NCBI RefSeq assembly: GCF_030316885.1
Contig: NZ_JASZYQ010000008.1
Location: forward strand, 1-64,000
Length of the DNA: 64,000 bases
Origin: Variovorax jilinensis
Lineage (GTDB): Bacteria > Pseudomonadota > Gammaproteobacteria > Burkholderiales > Burkholderiaceae_C
Reading direction: 5' to 3'
The translations under genes and the position numbers were made by a program. Of the stretch, positions 47,216 to 54,791 are shown piece by piece (within the stretch, counting starts at the first letter, position 1; every line of letters begins with the position of its first letter). The notes under the pieces are model-generated. The model did no database searches, was not told the origin of the DNA, and saw nothing but the letters and a program-made list of their open reading frames with translations.

Positions 47216-49152
47216 CCGGCGTCCGACGCCTTCGGTCCCGCCGGCAACGCGATCAGGAACGTTGAGCCCGGCCCTTGGTTGGCTTCAGCCCATAGCCGGC
47301 CCCCATGTTTTTCGATGATGGAGCGGCTCACCGACAGGCCGATGCCCATGCCTGAGTTCTTGGTCGTGTAGAAGGCCTCGAAGATCTTTTCAATGGACTG
47401 CGGAGCAATACCGGTCCCCGCATCCTGGACGCTCAGGTAGACGAAATTGTCATCTTGCCGCTCCGTCGTAATCGTCAGCCGGCGAGGCCGGTCATGGACG
47501 CCTTCCATGGCCTGCGCGGCGTTGCGCACAAGGTTCAGGATCACCTGCTGGAACTGCACCCTGTCGCCTCTGACAAGGCTCAAGTCGTACGAGAACAGGG
47601 TCTGCACGATCGCACCAGTGCGCTGGAGCTCGCCGCGCGACAGCGCGACCACGTCTCGCGCCGCGTCGTTCAGGTCCACAAGTTCTGTGCCGGTGTCCTT
47701 CTCCTTCATGAACAGCGCACGTAAGCGAAGCAGCACATCGGCCGCCCTAGTCCCGTCACGCACCGTGCGCCTTGCGGTCTCGCGCGCGCCCTTGACGTTC
47801 GGAGGAACCGCATCGAGCATCTCCAGCCCCATGGTGGCATTGGTGATGACGCTGGTCAGCGGCTGGTTGACTTCGTGCGCGATAGAGGCCGACAACTCGG
47901 CGATAGCCGCCATCTGGGTAGCGACGTCCAGCCGGTGCCTGGCTGCCCGCAACGCGTCTTCCAGCACCCGGCCGTCGTGAATGTCGATGCCTACCGCATA
48001 CCAGCCGGAGATTTTTCCGGATTCGTCCCGCATCGGTTCCACACGTTCGTGGAACCATCGGTAAGTACCGTCGGCGCGGCGCACGCGGTGCGTGCTCTCC
48101 AGAGGCTCGCCGGTTTCCAGCGAACGGATGCGTTTCCTAAGCCATGAGTCCCAGTCTTCCGGATGTACGGAGGCGATTCGAAGACGCTGTCGGCGGAAGC
48201 TGTCGGTGCTCGCGCTGAGCCCGGCCTCAAGAGACGGCGCACTGAAGTAGTCGAGAAGGCGCCGGTTGACGTAGTCAAGCTGTCCGTCGGGCGTCCAGCG
48301 CGCGACCAGCGCCGGGATCATTTCCACCAGCAGGCGAAATCCCTGCTCGCTGCGACGCAGCGCCTCCTCTGCCTTGCGCTGATCGTCGATGTCGCTGATC
48401 AGACCGTACCAGCGCACGATCGCGCCGCTGTCGTCCCGGTACGGCGCGACCCGCACATGGAGCCACCGGTACGTCCCGTCGGCGCGCTGCAGTCGGTGTT
48501 CCAGTTCCATCGTCTCGCCCGTCCGCACGCACCGAAGCCATTCGGCATTGACCCAATCCTGCTCGTCGGAATGGAGCTGCGACATGAAGCCGAGACCGCG
48601 CAGGACGCTCGGTGGGGCAATCGGCCGTGTCACGCCCCAACTGCTCGTGTAGATGTGCTCGCCAGTCGCGCTGGCGACCGTGATCGAGGCCGGAATCCTG
48701 TCGACCAGATCCTGCTCACTCTGAGCCGCCGCATCCCCAGAACGCTTCAAATCGTCGATGTCGGTGGTGATTCCGAACCATTTCACGATCTTCCCCGACC
48801 GGCTGACCCGGGGTGACGCGCGAAATTGGAACCACCGGAACGCGCCGTCGAATCTGCGGACCCGGGCCTGCGCGTCGCAAGCCGTCCCGGCTCCGATCGA
48901 GGCGCTCAGTCGTCCGAGCAGGCTGGGCCGGTCGTCGGGATGGATCGTCGCTTCCCACCCGGTGCCGATCCCGGCGTCGGCGGATAGGCCCGTGTATTCC
49001 ACCCAATGCTGGTTTAGGAAGTCGATACGGCCATCGGGACCGGCGGTCCAGACGAGCGCCGGCAGGCCGTGTATCAATTCACCAAAGTCGGCATCCGTCC
49101 CGCCAGAGGATTCTGCTTTCGCCTTTGCCCTTGTACGAACGCGTGCGACCAA
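47212..49152 (-). CDS. Cytosolic sensor histidine kinase with three PAS domains
   Basis: About 646 residues from a TTG at 49152 with AAGGAG eight bases upstream; the frame continues upstream without protein-like sequence and has no better start. Three PAS units, the first two ending in GITTDIDDLKRS and GLISDIDDQRKA and the third in AVGIDIHDGRVLED. HisKA has His426 in SASIAHEVNQPLTSVITN. The ATPase has NLVRNAAQAMEG, DAGTGI, FYTTKNSGMGIGLSVSRSIIEKHGG. No membrane helix, so it senses a cytoplasmic cue. The FixL/DctB-like HEVNQPL box implies an orthodox kinase; no response regulator is adjacent. It converges on the GAF protein with overlapping stops. Confidence 0.9.
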   Translation of the reverse strand: MVARVRTRAKAKAESSGGTDADFGELIHGLPALVWTAGPDGRIDFLNQHWVEYTGLSADAGIGTGWEATIHPDDRPSLLGRLSASIGAGTACDAQARVRRFDGAFRWFQFRASPRVSRSGKIVKWFGITTDIDDLKRSGDAAAQSEQDLVDRIPASITVASATGEHIYTSSWGVTRPIAPPSVLRGLGFMSQLHSDEQDWVNAEWLRCVRTGETMELEHRLQRADGTYRWLHVRVAPYRDDSGAIVRWYGLISDIDDQRKAEEALRRSEQGFRLLVEMIPALVARWTPDGQLDYVNRRLLDYFSAPSLEAGLSASTDSFRRQRLRIASVHPEDWDSWLRKRIRSLETGEPLESTHRVRRADGTYRWFHERVEPMRDESGKISGWYAVGIDIHDGRVLEDALRAARHRLDVATQMAAIAELSASIAHEVNQPLTSVITNATMGLEMLDAVPPNVKGARETARRTVRDGTRAADVLLRLRALFMKEKDTGTELVDLNDAARDVVALSRGELQRTGAIVQTLFSYDLSLVRGDRVQFQQVILNLVRNAAQAMEGVHDRPRRLTITTERQDDNFVYLSVQDAGTGIAPQSIEKIFEAFYTTKNSGMGIGLSVSRSIIEKHGGRLWAEANQGPGSTFLIALPAGPKASDAG

Positions 49153-49641
49153 CAGCCAAGCTCCTTCGCAATCAAGACCATTTGGGTCATTGCCCCTCGA
49201 ATTGTAGAGTGATAGAACGCACCGAACTCCACTTCTGCGTTGCGTCTCTGCCTCCAGGGGTCTCGACGAGCCAACTGGGTTCGCCAAAGTTCGCTCGCTG
49301 GCCCCATCGGCTGTCATTCTGCAGGCTGGCACCGCGCGGGACGCAATAGTTCACGGTTGGCCTGGAGTGGAACTGGGCGTCACGAGAGTGCAACTCGTGC
49401 GAACTGACGGGCGACGAGCCGTTGGGATGCATCGCCTGCGGCCGGAACGAGGCGGGCCGGGAGGCCGGGCGAGCACGCTTGCCGGTATCGACGGACGCGA
49501 GGAGGAATATTGCGGGCTTTTGGGGCGACCAGCAAGTCTCGGCAAGTTACAGGTGCAATGCATCCGGCTCAGGATGCAATGGTGGTGATGCAGGCAGTTG
49601 CGATCCTTGAGCATGCCAAGCCATTGACGAGAGCGCATCCA
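49153..49641. other. Divergent intergenic region
   Basis: About 490 bases between the three-PAS kinase and the small peptide/regulator pair. Nothing gene-like beyond the kinase leader is seen. Base composition falls here compared with the flanks. Confidence 0.35.
49161..49166 (-). promoter_or_regulatory. Ribosome binding site supporting the TTG start of the three-PAS kinase
   Basis: AAGGAG eight bases before the TTG at 49152. It is the only good site in this part of the frame. Confidence 0.55.
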
Positions 49642-49794
49642 ATGAGCAAGAACCCAATACTACTCGGCACTGGGCTCGCTATCGCTTCAGTTGCCCTCGC
49701 ACTGTCTGCCAGCGGCCCGGTCAAGTTGCGGGCGCACGCCTCACCGCCGCAGGTATCGGTTCCCATCGGTGGCTCTCGAGAATCTCGCGACTAG
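49642..49794 (+). CDS. Small hydrophobic peptide upstream of the regulator
   Basis: 50 residues: MSKNPILLGTGLAIASVALA starts a signal sequence or single helix, followed by a short polar tail (VSVPIGGSRESRD). The ribosome site is weak and longer in-frame starts exist. It ends 11 bases before the winged-helix/NB-ARC regulator, so it may be a leader or a real small gene in the same operon. No homologue recognised. Confidence 0.4.
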   Translation: MSKNPILLGTGLAIASVALALSASGPVKLRAHASPPQVSVPIGGSRESRD

Positions 49795-49805
49795 AAAGGA
49801 CTCCC

Positions 49806-51467
49806 ATGGACGATGACCACGAGATTGCTGTATTTGGCCCCTATCGTCTCAGTGCATCGACTAGGCACTTGCAGCGTGGCGAAGAATCGGTCGCTCTGGG
49901 CGGCCGGGCGATGGACCTGCTCATTGCACTCGTGGAACGCGTGGGCGAAGTGGTTTCGCGGCGAGATCTCATGCGGCGCGCTTGGCCTGACCTTGTCGTA
50001 GAGGAGGCTAATCTGAGGGTTCACATCGGAAGCTTGCGGAAGACACTGGGTGAGGGCAGAAGTGGCGACCGCTACATAACGAACGTGGCTGGACGTGGCT
50101 ACTGCTTTGTTGTGCCGGTCAGTCGCCTGAGCAGCAAAGTTGATTCGTTCACTTCGGCACCCGTCGTGTCGCCGCGTACGCCGAATGGCCTGCCCAAACG
50201 GCTCTCCCGGATGGTAGGCCGCGATGAGGTGGTGGAGGTACTGTCGAGCCTACTTCGGTCGCGCCGATTTGTAAGCCTTGTAGGCGTTGGGGGTGTAGGC
50301 AAGACGACGGTCGCGGTGTCCGTGACCTACGAAGTGCTCAATCGTTTCGATGGCGGCGTGCATTTCGTGGACCTTAGCGTGATCGAGGACCCTTCACTTG
50401 TCGTAGATGCAGTTTGCTCTGCCACCGGCATGACTGCAGGTTTGCAGGATCCGATATTGAGTCTTCGCGCGCGCCTGGAAGGTAACAGGGCTCTTCTTGT
50501 CCTGGATAACTGCGAGCGCCAGATCGATTCCGTTGCCTTGCTGGTCGAGCAACTGCATGCGGCTCTTCCGGGACTACACATCCTTGCTACAAGCCGAGAG
50601 CCGCTTCGGGTCGAGGGCGAGCATGTTTACCTGCTGCCGCCGCTGGAAACGCCAACACTCGATCGGGAACTCACGGCCTCGCTCGTTCTTGAATCACCCG
50701 CCGCGCAGTTGTTCATGGACAGAGCCGAAGCAGGGGGCTTTCATTCTGGCCTGCTCGATCAAGATGCGCTAGTCGTCGCCTTGCTGTGCGAGAGACTTGA
50801 CGGCATCCCCCTAGCGCTTGAACTGGCAGGTGGTTGCGTCGGAACTTACGGTGTACACGGAGCCGCGAAGCTTCTGGACGACCGGTTCAAGCTTCTGTTG
50901 CGTGGCAGAAGAAGCGCGCCTCCACGACACCAGACATTGCACGCCATGGTGGACTGGAGTTACAACCTCATGTCAGCAATGGAAAGGCGAATCTTTGCAA
51001 GACTTTCAGTCTTCGTGGGCCATTTCACATTGGAGGACGCACAGTCAGTGGTGTGCGATGACGCTACTTCCCCTTCGACCGTGGCCAGCACCCTTGCAAG
51101 CCTGGTCGATAAATCTCTAGTCTCCACTATGGTTTCAACCAACATTTTTGTCTTTCGGTTGCTCGAGACAACACGCGTCCACGCTGCCGGGAAGTTGGTT
51201 GATAGCGGAGAGCTAAGTCTCGTTGCGCGCCGCTACGATATTCTTAGTTCGCAGGTAGGCTTGTCTCGCGCGACGGCTGCCGCGAAGCGGCGATTTCGAA
51301 TTGGCGCTGAATCTGCTACATCGATGCACAAGCTCGACACGCGCGCATCGGCGCGCGGGATTGAATTAATTTCTGTGAACGCCGTCGATGGCGGCGACCG
51401 AGACAATCCGCACGGCGTGGAGTTGCATCGCGCCCACGATGCGCAAATCGCATGCGTGGTAGTTTGA
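49806..51467 (+). CDS. Winged-helix/NB-ARC ATPase transcriptional regulator, C-terminally truncated
   Basis: 553 residues. An OmpR-type winged helix fills 1-105 (FGPYRLSASTRHL, VEEANLRVHIGSLRKTLGE, ITNVAGRGYCFV). An NB-ARC/AAA module follows with P-loop GVGGVGKTT (160-168), Walker B ALLVLDNCE, and ATSREPLRVEGEHVYLLPPL. Relatives are usually about 900 residues or more with a C-terminal TPR sensor. Here homology ends near LVDSGELSLVARRY (about 51240), after which about 75 residues are unlike the family, and an IS3 remnant lies downstream. ATG start with AAGGA. Probably a 3'-truncated gene; the DNA-binding and ATPase parts may still be made. Confidence 0.78.
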   Translation: MDDDHEIAVFGPYRLSASTRHLQRGEESVALGGRAMDLLIALVERVGEVVSRRDLMRRAWPDLVVEEANLRVHIGSLRKTLGEGRSGDRYITNVAGRGYCFVVPVSRLSSKVDSFTSAPVVSPRTPNGLPKRLSRMVGRDEVVEVLSSLLRSRRFVSLVGVGGVGKTTVAVSVTYEVLNRFDGGVHFVDLSVIEDPSLVVDAVCSATGMTAGLQDPILSLRARLEGNRALLVLDNCERQIDSVALLVEQLHAALPGLHILATSREPLRVEGEHVYLLPPLETPTLDRELTASLVLESPAAQLFMDRAEAGGFHSGLLDQDALVVALLCERLDGIPLALELAGGCVGTYGVHGAAKLLDDRFKLLLRGRRSAPPRHQTLHAMVDWSYNLMSAMERRIFARLSVFVGHFTLEDAQSVVCDDATSPSTVASTLASLVDKSLVSTMVSTNIFVFRLLETTRVHAAGKLVDSGELSLVARRYDILSSQVGLSRATAAAKRRFRIGAESATSMHKLDTRASARGIELISVNAVDGGDRDNPHGVELHRAHDAQIACVVV

Positions 51468-51616
51468 GGGGGCGAGAGGCCATGAGTGCATGATCTTTAC
51501 TGTCGAAGGGCGTGTTGCAACCTTCTCGCTCTCCGGCAGGGGCCTGCTGAGCGGAATTGGTCGCGTGCTGGCTTCTTGCGCTCGACGTCGAGGCAGTCGA
51601 ACAATGTCTCAAATAG

Positions 51617-51634
51617 ACTGGTTGCAGCCAGTCG
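51617..51634. repeat. 18-bp repeat, copy 1 (near-palindromic)
   Basis: ACTGGTTGCAGCCAGTCG, identical to 58152-58169. Its first 16 bases are a near-palindrome with ACTGG/CCAGT ends and two internal mismatches. The following bases are also alike in the two copies (GCCG- and GGCGG-rich). Confidence 0.55.
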
Positions 51635-51672
51635 ATTGCCGCCGGCGAGCGTCGGAGGTCGCGCATACCTGA

Positions 51673-51696
51673 CGGTCGCACTTTTGTGTGCGACCG
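51673..51696. repeat. 9-bp-arm inverted repeat
   Basis: CGGTCGCAC and GTGCGACCG flank TTTTGT. The arms are perfect. No strong T-run follows. It could be a stem-loop or part of the repeat debris around it. Confidence 0.45.
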
Positions 51697-51854
51697 GCCG
51701 GTCTACTCGGAAACTTGCCCTTCGCTGTTAGGTGCTGCCAAGGACCAGAGCCACTCAGCTTTTTGAACGGCCGCTTCTCAACGTCGCGAGATGGTGGTCA
51801 GGGCCCGGTGCTGTCAGCCAGACTGGAACGAAGCGGACCTTGGCGGGCGTCAAC

Positions 51855-52098
51855 TCACCCGACAACGCAGCCTGCGAAAGCTTCTTCGGTAGGCTGAAAA
51901 CGGAACTGTTTTATCCCGGGATTGGCAGGCAACGACCATCGAGCAGTTCGTTGAGGCAGTTAATTCCTACATCCGCTGGTACAACGAAAGGCGGATCAAG
52001 ATCTCTCTTGGTTCGTTCAGCCCAATCGAATACCGGCAGAGCCTCGGACTTGCGGCGTAGAACCAGTCCAAGTTTTCGTCCGCATCCCCAGGGGGTCA
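51855..52098 (+). mobile_element. IS3-family transposase C-terminal remnant with right end
   Basis: The 3' end of an IS3-family DDE transposase: SPDNAACESFFGRLKTELFYPG, then a one-base loss in the G-run near 51918, then the other frame reads WQATTIEQFVEAVNSYIRWYNE and RIKISLGSFSPIEYRQSLGLAA, ending at TAG 52058-52060. The catalytic Glu lies in the ESFFGRLK segment. After the stop, sequence up to GGGGTCA (52098) looks like the IS3 right terminal repeat, whose outer end is TGACCC. The first two thirds of the element are missing, so it cannot move on its own. Confidence 0.75.
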
Positions 52099-52101
52099 CT
52101 T

Positions 52102-52245
52102 CTAGATGGAAATCAACAGCAGGTAGGCCAGCGTGTCCTCCACCTCGGGGGCGATGGCGCCATACTCGTTGCAGAACGACACGTGCCAGCGGCCTGCGCC
52201 GATGCTGATGCGGATGATCTTTGGAAGACGGAGCGCGTCTAGGCT
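52102..52245 (-). other. Short open stretch after the ABC gene, weakly OrfB-like
   Basis: Read on the minus strand, in the same frame as the substrate-binding gene after its stop, 47 codons are open and include IIRISIGAGRWHVSFCNEY, which resembles the strand preceding the catalytic region of IS200/IS605 OrfB (TnpB) proteins. The following residues do not match. It may be a fusion of fragments or chance. Confidence 0.25.
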
Positions 52246-53230
52246 CTAGTCGATCGCCTTGTCTGCGCGAAGAAGGATCGAACTGAGAATGGGGATCCCG
52301 AGCGCTGCGGCTGTCTTCTTGTTCACCACCAACTCGAAACGAGTCATCTGATGAACTGGTAGTTCGGCCACTTTGGCGCCGCGTAAGATCTTGTCAACCT
52401 GCACGGCTGTGGCGGTCGCAATCTCGGACAGTCGCGGCCCGTAGGAAAAGAGGCAGCCTCGTGCAACTTGGAACTCGAACTCGCAGATGACGGGCAGCCG
52501 CCGTTGCAGTTGGTAGGCGGAGGTCGGCATCGTGAACGTGGTCTCGTCCGTGTAGAAGATGATGCCGTCGAGCGCGGCCGCGTCCAACGTCGCGAACGCC
52601 GGCGCGAAGTCCTTGGACGTCCTCACCACCACTGTCGTCAGCGTGCTTGCGCGCCGCATCCTTGAGCGATTGGAGATGCAGGTCGGCGCCGGGGTTGGTG
52701 GGGTTGTAGAGCACCGCTACGCGAGTGAGCGTAGGGACGAACTCCTTGAAGGTCTCAAGACGTTTGGCGTCCAGCAGCGGGGCCAAGCTCTCGGATCCCG
52801 TGAGATTTGCGCCGGGGCGAGCGAGGCTTTCGAACAATCCGACTTTCACGCCGTCATGCGACGCGTAGACCACGATGGGTATCGACTTGGTTGCCGCCTT
52901 GGCGGCAACCGCGGCGGTGTTTCCCAACACGACCATCACATCGACCTTGGCGTCGACGAGCTCCTGAACCATCGTCGGCAAGGCATCCGCGGAGCCATTG
53001 GCGGAGTACCGCCCTTCGAAGCGGGCGGACTTGCCATCGACCCATCCGAGGCGGTTGAGCTCCTGCTCTACGCCGGCCATGGCGCCTGGTCGTCCGTAGC
53101 CGGAGGCGAATCCGATGCGCGGGAGGTGAGCGGATGCAGGCGTGGCGCCTTGCGCCATGGTCAGGGCAGGCATCGCATGCGCGCAGAGGGCTACCAGTGC
53201 GAAGGCCACGCCTCGATAGGCATGCGACAT
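52246..53230 (-). pseudogene. ABC transporter substrate-binding protein (PF04392 type), frameshifted
   Basis: From ATG 53230 (GGGGG site six bases upstream): signal peptide ending MPALTMAQG, then LPRIGFASGYGRPGAMAGVEQELNRLGWVDGK, VDVMVVLGNTAAVAAKAAT and VAVLYNPTNPGADLHLQSLKDAAR. Near 52641-52650 the frame changes, and the C-terminal half continues as VVVRTSKDFAPAFATLDAAALDGIIFYTDETTF to GIPILSSILLRADKAID. Removing one base restores 328 codons, a normal length for this family. It would bind a solute (often amino acid-like or sugar) for an ABC importer, but no permease or ATPase gene is nearby. Pseudogene or a single-base assembly error. Confidence 0.82.
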
Positions 53231-53918
53231 GAAGCACCCCCTTGGAAAGAGGACTGGGCAGACCACGAGCCGATCGGCGCAGCAAGGCGGGCAATTCTCC
53301 AGCGCTCGTCGCGTGGCCCGGGGCGAATGATAGGCCTTGGGGCACTGGCTCGGCAACCTGGCGCCCGCCCGTCTGCCCGGCCCCTCAACCCCAGATGGAC
53401 GCCGGCGCTGCCATCTCGTGCACCACTGAGCCAGCGCACGAGTCGTGACCAGCAGCATCAACAGTATGCACACCGCGTACGCGTTGATCAGCACGGTGAG
53501 GTAAACGAGGTGGTCGAGCAGCTCCATGGCTCGCTCTGAACGCATGTGGCCTACTCCCCCAGGCATTCCTGACGGCAGTTCTGTTCTCTAGCGTCTAAAG
53601 TCAGCTGGGCCCGCAATACCGCCCCGAATCAGGCGCTGGCGTTGCTCACAAGTGCCGTGCCGCGCGCTGGGGAAAACACCGGAGCTGTGACAAACGCGAT
53701 CGAATGGTCGGCCAAACCGATGAGGCTCCGGGGGCCTCGGCGCGCGAATTACGAGCTGTGCACGAGTGACCGCTTTTGGCCGGGACCGCCCGGTGGCGTC
53801 GTTGTCCGAGAGCAGCCCTCGGGGCGGTCGGAGCCGCTTCGTCTGCTTTGACCGCGGTCAGGGTGGTTGATTGCTGGTCGGCGCATGGTTGTCTCCCTCA
53901 ACTTGATGGGAGTCCATC
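53231..53918. other. Region without a supported gene
   Basis: On the minus strand the frame of the substrate-binding gene stays open upstream to 53566 and encodes a hydrophobic stretch (LVYLTVLINAYAVCILLMLL, from an ATG at 53527) that could be a vestigial membrane peptide, but it has no good ribosome site. From 53567 to the recombinase start nothing was recognised. Confidence 0.4.
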
Positions 53919-54543
53919 ATGGAAGCTACTCACAGCGCCGTTCATCGCGAGCCATGGAAACAAGGGAAAGATCGTCGGGCAAAAAGCGCCGTTCAAGGTT
54001 AAGGACATCTGGGCGCTTCGGGTTCGCCTTCAGATGGAGCACCGGGTGCGCGAGCTTGCGCTCTTCAACCTCGGGATCGACAGCAAGCTACGCGGCTGCG
54101 ACCTAGTCGGCCTCAAAGTGCGGGACATCTGTCACGGGGACCAAGTGGCGACACGCGCCGTGGTGATGCAGCACAAGACCCAGCGTCCTGTGCAGTTCGA
54201 GATCACGCCAGTAACGCGCGATGCTGTGCAGAAGTGGATCAAGCAATCGGAGCGGAAGTCAGAAGATTTTCTGTTCCCAAGCCGTGTCCACGCTTCTCCA
54301 CATCTCGGCACACGCCAGTACGCTCGTATTCTCGAGGGGTGGGTTGAGGAGCTGGGTCTTGATCCAGCTGAGTACGGTACGCAATCGATGCGGCGAACGA
54401 AGGCGACCTTGATCTATCGACGCACCAAAAACCTGCGCGCTGTGCAGTTGCTGCTCGGCCATGCCAAGCTCGAGTCGACGGTGAGGTACCTCGGCATCGA
54501 AGTGGATGATGCGTTGGAGATCTCCGAGCAAACTGAAATCTGA
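53919..54543 (+). pseudogene. Tyrosine recombinase/integrase, frameshifted and with substituted catalytic His
   Basis: ATG 53919 begins MEATHSAVHREPWK, the normal start of this small integrase family. An extra A in the AAA at 53958-53960 shifts the frame, and the rest follows in the next frame: GKIVGQKAPFKVKDIWALRVRLQ, SKLRGCDLVGLKVRDI (first Arg), VVMQHKTQRPVQFEIT (Lys), SMRRTKATLIY (second Arg), LLGHAKLES (His) and VRYLGIEVDDALEI (Tyr). Removing one base gives 208 codons. The motif that is normally His-x-x-Arg reads GTQSMRR, with CAA (Gln) at 54382-54384. It is probably inactive and marks an old insertion. Confidence 0.82.
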
Positions 54544-54552
54544 TCCGCCCCG

Positions 54553-54579
54553 CGGTCGATCGGACGTACCGGTCGATCG
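54553..54579. repeat. 10-bp direct repeat after the recombinase
   Basis: CGGTCGATCG occurs twice, separated by seven bases, ten bases after the recombinase stop. It may be part of an old recombination site or chance. Confidence 0.3.
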
Positions 54580-54791
54580 CGGATCTCAAAGCCGTTGGAT
54601 GGTACGGCCCCCTGGCAAGGCCCCTGGCGATGCACCCGAACGGCAGCTTCCTGGCGACACCTCAAAAATGGCGATCCCGGCCAGGACTGGTCATTCGAGG
54701 ATGGGGCCAGGATGTTGACGTGGATAGCCACCACGGTCTACTGCCGGTCGAAGACGCTTTCATGAACCCCATGCGAGGCTGGCGCAGAGCC

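Larger units (their letters stand above)
51468..51854. other. Non-coding stretch with repeat and hairpin upstream of IS remnant
   Basis: No gene is supported. It holds an 18-bp sequence (51617-51634) repeated exactly at 58152-58169 and a 9-bp-arm inverted repeat at 51673-51696. Both look like intergenic repeat or mobile-element debris. Confidence 0.45.
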
